Shown: positions 34,903-46,300 of the stretch, in pieces
How the letters are laid out: each line of letters begins with the position of its first letter
Position numbering within the stretch: position 1 is the stretch's first letter
Source of the DNA: Rhexocercosporidium sp. MPI-PUGE-AT-0058
Lineage: Eukaryota; Ascomycota; Leotiomycetes; Helotiales
Direction of reading: 5' to 3'
Assembly (NCBI GenBank): GCA_020746875.1
Contig: JAGTJL010000006.1
Location: 1 to 64,000 of the forward strand
DNA: 64,000 nt
Notes under the pieces: model-generated
Told to the model about the DNA's origin: nothing
What the model saw: only the letters and a program-made list of their open reading frames with translations
Databases searched by the model: none
Program-made: the position numbers and the translations under genes

Positions 34903-35585
34903 GCGGTCCTATTTCGTCTTTATAAAAGCACGTCTATACTTTAACCTTTGATTTTTCACTCTTAAAAGTAAGCTTTAAATTCTTCTTTAAGAACTCTTCA
35001 TTCGCGCCGCGTATAATATAAAAGACGTTGTTGTTTTCTCCTACGTAAAAAGTAGTTTTATTTAATTAATACACCGTATTCTAATTTCTCTTTTTCTTCT
35101 TCTTAACTTTTATTTATATTAACCGCCGCTTCTTATGCTCTTTCAAGACCTTCCGGACCGTATTTATGCTAAGTTTCTTGCCAGATTTAAACGGGGAAGC
35201 TAAAGCTTAAAGAGGAACCCTTAGATTAGCTACTGCGTAGCGTACTAAAGCTCTTTCTTGTCGGGGGTTTGTCGTTTTGCTGCCGCCGGGCTTAGGCTTA
35301 CTATGAAAGTCAAGTGAAACTTGTAATTTAAGCTGGTTAATTAAGAAGGAGACGGTAGAGCGGGGGACCTTAAAATGCTTGGAAATCGCCGTAACGGTAT
35401 ATCTACACTCGTATCTCTCTCAAATACGTGATCGTTGATTCGGAGTAAGCTCCTTGCGATCAGTCTTGCGTGCCCGACTTGTAATAAGTTGTGGAGCGTA
35501 ATTAATTAAAGAAAAACAAAGTGTGAGTAGGATGAAGTTAGTTGGAGGGGTAATTACCCTAGCTAAAACCACGTGACGAACATTC
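34903..35585 (-). pseudogene. Tc1-like transposase N-terminal fragment
   Basis: On the minus strand from about 35500 to 35080 the frame reads TDRKELTPNQRSRI, TVTAISKHFKVPRSTVSFL, PKPGGSKTTNPRQERALVRY, and KSGKKLSINTVRKVLKEH. This is the paired helix-turn-helix DNA-binding half of a Tc1/mariner transposase (first HTH around S-K-H-F-K-V-P-R-S-T-V; second HTH around N-T-V-R-K-V-L). The DDE catalytic half is missing because the LTR at 34902 cuts it off. Only one or two stops occur, so it is less mutated than its neighbours. It lies against the truncated start of hAT-3. Confidence 0.8.
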
Positions 35586-35589
35586 CTAG

Positions 35590-38244
35590 GAGCCGATTGT
35601 ACATAAGAGATGACCTTAATCGTTAAATACCTTTTCGACAGAAGAAATTCAAAAACGCTTTCTTAAAATAGGTTATCCTCGACGACGTGAAAGCACGGAA
35701 AGCAGCGTTAAAAAACCTCAAAAGAATATTCTAAATAGCTAATATTAATATTATTAATATCTTACCTAATTCTCCTTTAATTATAGCCTCTTAAATTAAT
35801 AAAATATTTAAATACCTTAAACTATAATTAATTACGGAAGTAATAAAAACTATCTCTAAGATTTCTATTACTTTTAATAACTAGGAAAGCAAAAGAGAAA
35901 AGATTAGTATTATTACTATCCTCCTCCATTTTATTAACGCTAAAGGAAAGCTAATTACTCGACTCGCAGGCTTGTGTTACGGCTTGCCAAAGGTTAATAC
36001 GGTGCAAGAGATAGCTTTATATTTGGGCCTAAAGCTACGCTCAGAATTAAAAAGAAAAGACAAAAAGAAAATGAAAACTCTTTATAAGAAGGAGCTTTAA
36101 TATAAATACACAAAAGGTCCTCCTAGCCTTTCCCGATGAGGCCTAGCGCCATAGTTGCCATGCCAAGGCAATGCTACGAGCGATACCGAGCTCGCTTCGG
36201 TTAGAATACGAGGCTCAGGGAATCGTAACAGCTTGTCAGAGCTCTTAAAATATAAAAAAAAAAAGTATAATACGTATTCTTTATGTTTTACGTGTTCATA
36301 TTGACTTTAAATAAAGCAGTGTTCTGTAATCCTCCCACTTCTTCGTCGATTTAGCATTACCTCTCAGAATCTCGGCTAGTTTGTCCTTAATAACGCAATT
36401 AATAATAATACTACACTCGTAGAACTCTTTAAAGTACTTAAATTCAACCTTAAATAAAGACGATTACGTTATATCGAACACATTCTCAACCTTATCGCCG
36501 AAGCTTACCTATTTAGTTAAAATAACGTTAGTTTTAAGAGAAAATATAAGGCTATAGAAGTACCTATAAGAAGACAACTTTAAAAACAACGCAAAGTACT
36601 TAAAAAGCTATATAATTTAATAGCGCACGTTATAGCCTCAGGAAAGCGAAATGAGCTCTTTATTAAGTTATAAAAAGATTAAAATAAAGGAAGAGCTATT
36701 ACCTATAACTTGAAGCTAGTTTTAAATAAAGGAATACGTTAAAATACGTCCTACGCAATAGTAACGCGCGCTCTTCTTCTCCGCGAAGCTCTCGATCGAT
36801 ATACTATTAAGCTAAGAGCATTAAAAGACGCCGACGACCTTAAAGTCTATTAAAAGGACTACTTATCGGACGACGAATAGTCTACTTTAAAGCTCATTTC
36901 TAAGTAATTAAAGCCTCTATTCTGAAAAGAAGAGATTTGGTGTAAATAATGATTCCATTACTTCGGGGGAAACTAGGTCTATATAACTACTTTTAGGCGC
37001 CAAGCTATTTAGCTCTCGCATCGGTTATTAGCTTTATATTGAAACTAGTTTTGTATCAAGACTAGCTTTATATTACCAGAGCTTCCGAGGTTTAAAACAC
37101 GGAAGCTTAAGGCTTGATGAAGCCACTGTTTTAGCCCTGAATAACCCTTTACCGGAAGCTTAAAGCTTCCGAGGTTCAAAGCACGGAAGCCGAGGCTTTA
37201 TGCGAAGCCGGAGCTTTATGCAAAGGTAGTTGAGTTATGGAAAGGTATGCTTAATATAATCTTATATTATTAAGCGAGTTTAGCCGAGGCTTAATATAAT
37301 CTTATATATTACATATTACTAAAGCACTCGAAGAAAATACAAAGCTAAAGAAAGGAGCTGGTAAGCCATCTTATAGCGCACTATAGGAAGTTTTACCTGC
37401 TTTTAAGAGCTTCTTACAATACTTTAAGGCTCTCCAACGCGAACCTATACGCAGAGATTTCAACAAACGCATTTAGCAATCGATCACCTTAACTTAAAAT
37501 AAGGCGTAAGAATACTACGTCAAGACTGACTTATTTATTACGTAACAGGCCTCCTTAATTCTCCATCCGCGTTAAAAATAAGTATATTTTAAAGAAAAGT
37601 AGACTAACGCCGAGCGTGTATACGTAGTCAATAGCAAAAGAGCTTTAAAGCAATTATAAGAAAAGGAATATAAATCCAAGCCTTAAATTCAATAAGAAAC
37701 CGTCCCTCCTAAGCCTAAGCCTCAAATCGATTACCTAAAGGCTATACTCAATGGTCTACCACTTACCAAAGGAAGAAATGCTCTTATTCGCATTTCAAGC
37801 AAAAGAAATCAGCTTATACAATACCTCGAGGAACTTACGTCGAATATTTCACCGTTAAATTAAGGCAGGCTCAATAGCCACAATTAATTACTATAGCGTT
37901 TAACGTTTTAGCCGTTCCTATTATAAGTTCTGAGTGTAAACGTGTTTTTTCCTCTTACTTTAAATAAAAAATTACAAAGACTTTAAGGTTAACGGCGAAA
38001 ATGCTTTAATATAGGAAATGCCTTAAGGATTAAGAGCAAAGAGGTGCTATTAATATCATAAGTTATTATAATACAGTTTGACGAGGAATCTAAGAATCTA
38101 TAGCTCCAATTTTGACCCCTACAGCTTATTAAATAGTTAATAAGTTACTCAGTTAAGTCAGTCAGCTAGCAACTTATATATAAGTTAATCATTTGTGAAA
38201 TCTAGCTCGCTGATGACTGACTTATTGGCTTATTAGACACACTG
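35590..38244 (+). mobile_element. hAT DNA transposon, copy 3 (5'-truncated)
   Basis: It aligns with hAT-1 from about its base 1220 onward; the first kilobase is missing. At 37915-38060 the dimerisation region reads ISSECKRVFSSYFK and a K-D-(stop)-E-Q-R-G-A-I-N-I-I end. The right TIR, read inward, is CAGTGTGTCTAATAAGCC followed by AATAAGTCAG, ending at 38244. Because the left end is gone, no target duplication can be checked. A 392-bp insertion sits at 36922-37313. Confidence 0.82.
36922..37313. mobile_element. 392-bp insertion within hAT copy 3
   Basis: Comparison with hAT-1 and hAT-2 shows extra sequence here, flanked by TATT on both sides (36918-36921 and 37314-37317). It has two direct repeats of GCTTCCGAGGTT..AA..CACGGAAGC (37081-37106 and 37165-37190) and several ATATAATCTTATAT copies. 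There is no coding frame; it is probably a small non-autonomous element or solo LTR. Confidence 0.55.
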
Positions 38245-39120
38245 GGTACAGCGGTTCGGCTATGGCATTCTACTTCGCCTTCCCGAAAAGCTAACTGATA
38301 AAGAGTAAGTTTATGCTTCCTCGACTGCGAGATAAGCTCGCGCTTTGTCCAGCTAATCATAATGCAGCCTTCAATACCTCCCACGGCCTCAGATACAAGA
38401 TTTTCTAGATTACATCGACTTGATTCACCCAGGTTTGAAGGAGCAAGCCAGCAAGCTGTCTGACGCCCTCACCCCCAGAATAGACGCCCAGGGCCCTCCT
38501 CAAAAGCTTATACTCGACAAAATCATATCTGGCCTATTGCCAGAGCTTAGAAACAGGAAGATGCAAGAACTATTCCAAGCCGCCAGCGACCCAGTGGACT
38601 CTGGCCCGAGCGGGGCTGTTGTTGGCCCCTCACTTGATCAGGCGTATGCTAATAACCAGTTACCGAATCTCATGGGAATACGAAGCTAGGACAAAGTATC
38701 AATGGAGACGATTCGCCCCGAAGCCCTCAGTGGCAACCTCCCCGCGCTGACATTGAGGATGGAAATCCATCCAATTCTACCACAGATGGCAACGAGTATA
38801 CAACCCCACCAACATATCACGGGAAGTCCAATTATCTTCAAGAGCCTGATCAGCAACCCGACAGGAATCAGGAGAGTCATTCTTCTTTTCAGGGCGATCG
38901 TCGGTCTGCACAACCGGAGTCAGGTCATACTTGGGGATCTCCTGAATCCCAAGACAATTATTTCCAGGATGACGATTGACGTGCAGAACCACAGCCCGAT
39001 GATTGCGAGGAAGAAGATCCTGATTCCCAGTATGGTGACTTGCGCCGATCAAGTTCAAGTGAGGAGGAGTTCTCTGACTGGGACTCGCATCTCATCTTGC
39101 CTCCCAGAAATCCCTCTTAA
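38245..39120 (+). pseudogene. Host-gene remnant, C-terminal part, frameshifted
   Basis: Base composition is normal. Starting directly after the hAT-3 end, an exon reads QRFGYGILLRLPEKLTD, then a GTAAGT..TGCAG intron (about 38311-38373), then PRPQIQDFLDYIDLIHPG and a 90-codon open stretch (38420-38689) with LILDKIISGLLPELRNRK. The frame then slips by one near 38656-38689 into a disordered acidic and serine-rich tail (SPRSPQWQPPRADIEDG ... SSSSEEEFSDWDSHL) ending at the TAA at 39118. That tail has one TGA (about 38977) where CGA would fit. I do not recognise the family. The 5' end was lost at the transposon junction. Confidence 0.5.
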
Positions 39121-39930
39121 CCTAGCTCAGGATGTCGAATCTTGCTCTCTAGAAGTCGTCAGTATTACCTTGTAATGGAATCATTAATTCTTCCCACGAT
39201 ATGCGTTTTAACGGGACCCCATTCTGTCCTCAGATGCTTGATTCTTATTCTTTCTACTAGAGGGGACCGGGGTTCTCATTTGGAGCAATCATTAAACTCC
39301 TGCTAGCGCTTAATTAATAATATACTACTTTTATTCTTCAGGACGCCTATGTTGAATTGTATGATGTCTCACAGAAAAGTAGAAAAGATTCACGGGAACC
39401 TAACATGTGACCTGATGATTCCAGGAACCCCATTGTTTCTGGGAGTAGCAGGGTCCCGGGAGTCGGGCTCCCAGGATCTAGGTCTTCCTTCCGTTAATAG
39501 TGCTTCTGTTTCATCTGTCCAGTGATATGTTTCTCAGGTCAGATGTGTCTTGAACCTGGCTGGTTTAGCCACGGGATCCCGCGGATTTTGCTTGGTAGGA
39601 ACTTACCTCCCGGAGAATCAGACGGAAGATATAAATATTCAATTTTGATTAGTAAGCGAAAGGCTCGTGCGAAAGTACTAGACTTGATTCTCGTACGACA
39701 CATGATGATATTATCGTGGATAACCGATGCGCCCCTCTTCTTCGCAGGCCCAAGCTTCATTTGGTCTTGCTGGAACTCCTTCCTAACAGCGTCAGTCGAG
39801 CCAAAGACACGATAGATGATCGCTCTGCTGAGCGGCCGAAGCGCCCTCCGGAACCTCGATCGACGACCATCTCGGTTGTTCTGTTCAAGACTGGTCTCGT
39901 TGCAAGCCACGAGCATGCAGAGGATGGATT
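39121..39930. other. Low-copy-like sequence, unresolved exons
   Basis: Normal composition with overlapping frames on both strands. After an acceptor-like TTCTTCAG at about 39341 the plus strand reads AYVELYDVSQKSRKDS before a stop. On the minus strand 39539-39916 is open for 125 codons and includes VFGSTDAVRKEFQQDQMKLG. None is recognisable. The stretch ends at the TA target of the Fot1-like element and was continuous with 59280 onward. Confidence 0.35.
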
Positions 39931-41405
39931 AACGTCTAGCCCTACCATTCCGACCACACCTAGTTTCCGGATACCTCGCTTAATTCTACCACTTCTTATT
40001 TAAGGCTTAATAACTTTATATTACTTTAACTTTTATATAAGAAACTAGAGAATTTAAATCTCCTTTAGATTCTAATTCTATAAGTATAATTTGGCGATCT
40101 CTAGCTGCGATTTAATCTTTAAAAATAGTACGTATTATTATAAACTTAGAATTTAAACTAGTTTATACTTTTTTCTTTTTCTTTAACTTTTATTACTTTA
40201 ATCTCTCTTTTAACTCTTAAATCTTTATCTTTGCCTTTCTTAATTCGTAATCTTTTTTATTAATTACTTTTATAATCTTCTTAATACGCAAACGCTTCTC
40301 TAAAAGTTAGTTATATAATTTAAAAGCTAAGTTACGGAGTTATAAATAAAGATCTTTCTTGGTTTTTAAAGTACGGAAATAAAATAAGCTATGAAAAACC
40401 TCCGGAAGTAGCGTTACTTCCTTTTAAGAGTTTAAAAAAAGCGTGGTTATTGATTTATTATTATTTTCTAATAATAATCAACTTATAAAAAGTTTTGCTA
40501 TAAACACCGGCTAAAATCTAGTAGTCCTCTACCCGACTTTAATATTAAAAGTCGTAAGACTTTCTTAACGTGCTTTTCAATAGCAAAAGAGGAAATTGCG
40601 TTTATTAATTAAAGTAAAATTAAGTAAAGAACTTAAGTTATATAATTCTTTTTAATACGTAAGCTTAAAAGAAAAGAAAATCGTTAAATCCAAAAGTTAT
40701 GAGACGTATAACGTATGTAAAAGTAAGAATAAAACGTAAATATTACACTTAAGGGAGTTCTAAAGGAAATCCGTAATCTTATGGCTTCCGTAGCCGTCTA
40801 GAATAAAGAGTCTTATTAAAGGATCACGTGGTTTCGTTTAAGGAATAAACACCTTCTCCAGCTATTTAAGAGCCGTCCTATTAGTCGTCCACTCATTTTT
40901 TATAATAATAAAGTGCTAATTACTGGATTTATTTAATTAAGACGGAAACTAGTATTATTAGACCGTCTTTCCTTTATAAATTACAGCCGGAGCTATAGAA
41001 ACTTTAGTTATAGAAATACATTTAATAATTGACGTTTAAGCACGTAAACTTAGTTATTTCCCTTAAATCTTACGCTTCTTAATATAGCCTACGACTAATC
41101 TATTAAAGCCGTAACCTTTTATAATACTAGTTTCGTTTATATTCTATCGTTAGCTAGCTAGAATCGCTCTAATAGCTAGGACGTTAGATTTTTGGAATTA
41201 AAGTTTAATAACTTTAGAGTAAGCGTTATTAATACGTATAAAGTTAATATAGATTTGCTTCTTAATCTTAAGAATAAGATTCTGGGCTAAAAATCGCTTT
41301 ATTTAGTATTATTCAAGTAGTTTGTAATCTCTTTAAAGAGCTAAAAGCCGTTAGGCGAAACCCTTAAATTGTACATGCGTAACTCTATGGCTAATAGACT
41401 CTTAA

Positions 41406-41595
41406 TGTAATGATTACTGGCACGCTGAGGTGATTATGGCATAATAGAATAGCTAAAGAAGCGCTGTAAACTCGCTGGTAATATTTAAATTTATATAAAA
41501 GTTAATTACTAAGGAAGGAAGATTACCTCTTTCCTTTTACTGTCTTTATAAGGGCAGTGATTACGTAATTAGCGCTAAGAGCATAAATTATTATA
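41406..41595 (-). repeat. 3' LTR of Gypsy-2 (190 bp)
   Basis: Same length and colinear with 58723-58912, with mainly transition differences. It is preceded by the left CTTAA target copy at 41401-41405. It keeps more G/C than its partner. Confidence 0.94.
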
Positions 41596-41866
41596 ATATC
41601 TCCCTTTTTATTCACTTTTGTCTTAAAAGTAAAGATATATTATAGCCTTTAGCTAGCGCTATACTAGCGATTCGCTAACGAATTAAATTTTCTGTTATTT
41701 ATTTTAAAAGTGAATTTTAAAGAGAATAAAATAAGATAGAAGGTATTAATAAGAGGGGCTTAGCGCTTATTAAGTATATAATACTTCTCTTTCCTTATAA
41801 CTTTTTTTTAACTAATAATAATAATTATAATAAACTATAAGTTATAATTACCCCTCAATCTTAATA

Positions 41867-42832
41867 ATGTCGTCTTTTAATAAATATTTAATCGGTGGTT
41901 CCTTTAGCCGTAAGCGCAAAAGTAAAATACTGAGCTTTACCGCGATTAACGCTAGCAATACCCCAACTAAACGCCAGTAAACCTCAGTAACCTCCTTAAA
42001 GATAACTAATACTAGCGATTAAAATAATAATAATAAGGATTCTAAAAATAACGTCCGATTTTTTTAATAAACTCTATTTAAAGTAAAAAAGAATACGCGT
42101 ATTTAATCTTTAAGTAAAGCTATTATGAATAAGAGCGACATTTATTAAGAGCTATACTTGCGTTACGCCGGCGAGGTTTAAAAGTTCCCCGATCTCTAAG
42201 ACTTTAATAATTTTAACTTATTTATTATAAAGTATTTAAATTATTATAAAAAGGGCAAGCCGTATAAGTTAATAAGTTAAATTTTTTCTACTCGCTAGCG
42301 CGGCATAAGCTAATAACCGGCGAGGTCCTAGCTAAGTTAAAATCACTCTTCGACGATCTCCTTAAAGCTGCCTTTTAATTTAACTTTAATAAGATTAAGT
42401 AAGCCGATTTTAATACTACTTAGTTTATCTTTAATTAAAAGAAGCGTTACGTTAATTATTTTATTAAAGTCTTTAACGCCAAAGCTTAGAAGTCTCTTTA
42501 AAAACTTATAGTATTCTCGACTAAGGAACTCTATACTAGCGTTATATTGGCGATTAACGGGCTACGCGGCGCGCTAATCTTAACTCTTTCTTAAGAATTC
42601 GAGGACTTAAAGGAAAGTAATACTAAACTTATAATTAAGATTTCCGGACTTTAAGAAATAAGTAAACTTAATATTCGCTAACGAGTTCCTTATTAACCTT
42701 CGGCGAAAAACTTCCGAAAAGTCTACTTTAACTCTTTTATAGCCGATATAATTAAAGACCTTAAGGCCGGAGCTACTGAGAATAGTAGTTATATTAATAC
42801 TATTAAGAACTTAAGTAATAAAGATAAATTTG
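41867..42832 (+). pseudogene. Antisense frame at the 3' end of Gypsy-2 (function unknown)
   Basis: From an ATG at 41867 (MSSFNKYLIGGSFSRKRK) the plus strand can be read to the insertion point at 42832. Interrupting stops are nearly all TAA or TAG, one C-to-T step from Gln. Protein-like stretches include ELYLRYAGEV, DFNNFNLFIIKYLNYYKKG and KPYKLIS. Across the inner Gypsy the same phase appears to resume at 49907 for about 50 codons (LLLFKNKSKVF, later QVLRSYYNANK with converted stops), for about 370 codons in total. It is antisense to gag-pol, between pol and the 3' LTR. I do not recognise it. It could be a captured gene, an extra antisense ORF of the element, or a coincidence of AT-rich sequence. 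Confidence 0.45.
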
Positions 42833-43313
42833 TGTTACGAACGCCCCGCGTCCCGTGACACCGGACCCCGGGACAGGGTAATACTTAAGACTATAAGCTT
42901 AAGAAGGTAAGGGTTTTAGGAAAAGTATATTAAGAGGCTACCGCTTTTAAAAACATTTCTTTAAAAAACCTTAATACTTAAGATTTTATAAATTATATAT
43001 TATATAAATATTATTATTAATAAACGATTAAAGGGCAAGTAAACCCTTAAATTACGCGACCTCCTTACGTAACGACCGCTAAGACCGATAGACCGCCAGA
43101 AGTCTAGCGGTCTTAGCGGTCCTAAGGGAAACGAAGGTTTTATATAAGATTAACACGTTTATTATTAAATAAGAGCTTTATACTTAACTGAAAATAATAT
43201 TTTAATTATATTAATTATTATTTATTTTATTATACGTAATATACTTACTTTTTAATTATTAAGATTAATATAACCTATTATATTTACACTGAGTAAATAT
43301 ATGAACCGTGATA
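42833..43313 (+). repeat. 5' LTR of Gypsy-1 (481 bp)
   Basis: It starts TGTTACGAACGCCCCGCG directly after the left ATTTG. Inverted repeat arms GACCGCTAAGACC (43074-43086) and GGTCTTAGCGGTC (43109-43121) can form a perfect 13-bp hairpin. Confidence 0.95.
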
Positions 43314-43379
43314 CTTTAAGTACTTTTTTATTAAAAGTATCGACTTACGTATATTATATCGACCCCCCCCCCAATTAAA

Positions 43380-46300
43380 GGCCAAGTGCTTAGCCTATAA
43401 GACAATGTCGTCGACACTCCTTTATTATCCGTACTTATTTTTAAGGGGAAGAATTATAAAGAAAGCGAGGATAAAGAAATGCTTAATATTTAAAATAACT
43501 TAACGTATAAACTTAAAAAAACCTTAAAAGTCAAGCTCCTCGATACCTTTTAAGGAAACTAAAAGGACTTAAAGTCTTTTATTTTTTAAGTAAAATTTTA
43601 TTAATATTTTAACGACGACAAGTTCCCTACCGACAAAAGCTACGCCCTTTAGATAGTATTATACCTTAAAGGCGAGGCTATATAATAAATCGAGCCATTT
43701 CTTAAGGACTACTTTGAATATAAAGCTACTTATAAAGCTATATTTATTATATAAATTATATTTAAAACTTAAAGAGAATTTAAAAAGGAAATTCGGCGAA
43801 TATTTAACGATATTAATGAAATTAAGATAATAAAGACTTATTTATATAACTTAAAGTAAGTTAATAATATAATAGCTTACGTTATAGAATTCTAAAAGCA
43901 CGTTAATAAGACTAGCTGGAACTCTTAATTACTTATTAATTATTATCGGCGAAAGCTTAAAAATTATATTTAACTAAAACTTATTAAGATCGATTCTTAA
44001 GCGAAAGACATTCTTACCCTTATTAAGTAAACCGTCCGAATTAATAACCGCTTGTATAAATTTAAACGCGAATAGTAAACGTACGTAAAAAGGGGCTAAA
44101 AGCAGTCTGGCCATCGATAAAATAAAGGCCGCCGATAATAAGGTAACCTTAAGGACAACTAATAGTCGGATTTTATAAAGTGCGACGCTACTTATAAAAA
44201 AGAAAAAGGCAAAGCATAATAAAGAAAACTATTAAAAAAAGTTATAAACGAACGACATAAAAAAAAGCTATATTATAAATATAGCCTTCCGGGACATATA
44301 ATAAGCTTATATTATAAAAAGGGCATTAAAAGAAAGCAATTTAACTTTATAAGACAAGGGGCGTACGACACTATCGGTATACCCCTTTTGCTCTTATTAA
44401 AAGAAGTTCAAATTAGCATTATTTATCATTATATAATAATAGATAAGCTTAACGTTAATTATATCGACAGTCAAATTAAAAATAATAGCAGTAAAAAAAG
44501 TAATAAATAAAATAAAACGGATGATAATTATATTTATTAATATATAATAAGACTCGAGTCTAGTAATTAAACTTAATAAGACAAATAATATGTTTAGTAA
44601 TAGGTATTTAAAACCATACGTAAGGCATAAAGCTTAAAAGATATAATTAGTATCGAGAGAAGCGAAGACTTGTGGTACTGAGGCAACGCTATGCCGTTAG
44701 GACCGGCATTATTTAAACCTTAAGAGCGAGAGGTTTAACGAGTTACGTAGCGGGAGGAACATTTTATTCGCGAGGCTCTTAATATTAAGTATTAAATAAA
44801 TGTCGATATAAGAGTTACTTATATCGAGCTAGGGGTCGTCTTACGCGGAGGACCGTAATAAGGCGAGGAGCACGAGGTAGTCTTTTAGAGCAACTTACGT
44901 ATTACTTAGAGAATAGCGGACGTTAAGAATAATGTTTTTTAAACTTACGTTTAATAAATCTTAATCGATAAGATACTATTTTAATAAACAGCGATATAAA
45001 GAAACGTAAAAGACGTATAAGAGGTTATTATAAAAATACCACGGAACCGAATATAAGTTAATTTACGGAATAATTTAAAAACCTATTATAAAAGACCCTT
45101 TAAACCCTTTATATTCTTAAGTATAAACTAATTATATTACATTTTATATAAGGATTTAAAAAATCGATAATAAGAAAATATATTAATTAAAAAAGTTTAC
45201 GTTAAAAGAATAAACTTACGGACGCTTATAATTATAAAAGAAGGCAATTACTTAACTTTTGACGTCGACATTTAAAAAGTAAAATTATAAGTTATAATAA
45301 ATTCTAAAGCGTAAGAAAACTTTATATTTCTTATTATTATAATTTAATACCTCCTGCCTACTAAAGTTAAAAAGGACGAATATTAGCTAGTACTTACCGA
45401 CGGAAGGCTTGCCGCGAACGGCTTAATCGACGTGTAAATAAAGCTATTATATATAAGAATCGGCGGATACTCCGAATATATTCAGTTCGATGTAATTTAA
45501 ATTAAGAGGCACAATATTATTTTAAAACTATTATAAATATAGCTTTATAACCTTAAAATTAATTAAAAAACGTAAAAACTAGAATTTAATAATTATAAAG
45601 GCTGTTTTTAGAATAAGAAATTAACGAAAAGCTTAAGAAGGCTAAGCGTAACCTTTAAAAAAGAGTTAAAAAATAAAGTAATTACTTTTGTAACGGACGA
45701 TATATTATTAAAATATAAACGCTTTAAGGTATTATTTAAAAAGAAATTAAATAACAACGCCTTACTTAAATACTAAGACTATAATTATTAAATTAAGTTA
45801 ACTAAAGGCATAAAGTTAATATTTTAATTATTACGGGAATATTTAGTTATAGACTTAATAACAATTAAGAAGTATATTAATAAAAACTTAATAAAAGGAT
45901 TTATTTAAGAGTTTAAATCCCTTTAAGAAAATAACGTTTTCTTTATAATAAAGAAAGATAACGAATAAAGAATATATATTGACTACCGTTAATTAAATAA
46001 TGCTACGAAAAAGGATTATTATATATTACTCTTAGTTAAGGAGTTACGCGATAGGCTTAGCGACGCTAAGATTTTCACTTAATTAAACTTATAAGGCGCG
46101 TATAACCTTATAAAAATAACTAAAGAAAAAGAAGAAAAAATAATATTTCGCATACGTTTCGGTTATTACGAGTATATAATCATGCCCTTCGGACTAATTA
46201 ACGCGCCTGCTATATTTTAACGATTAATTAATAATATTTTATAGTAATATTTAAACGTAATATATATTTATTATTTAAATAATATTTTAATTTACTTTAA

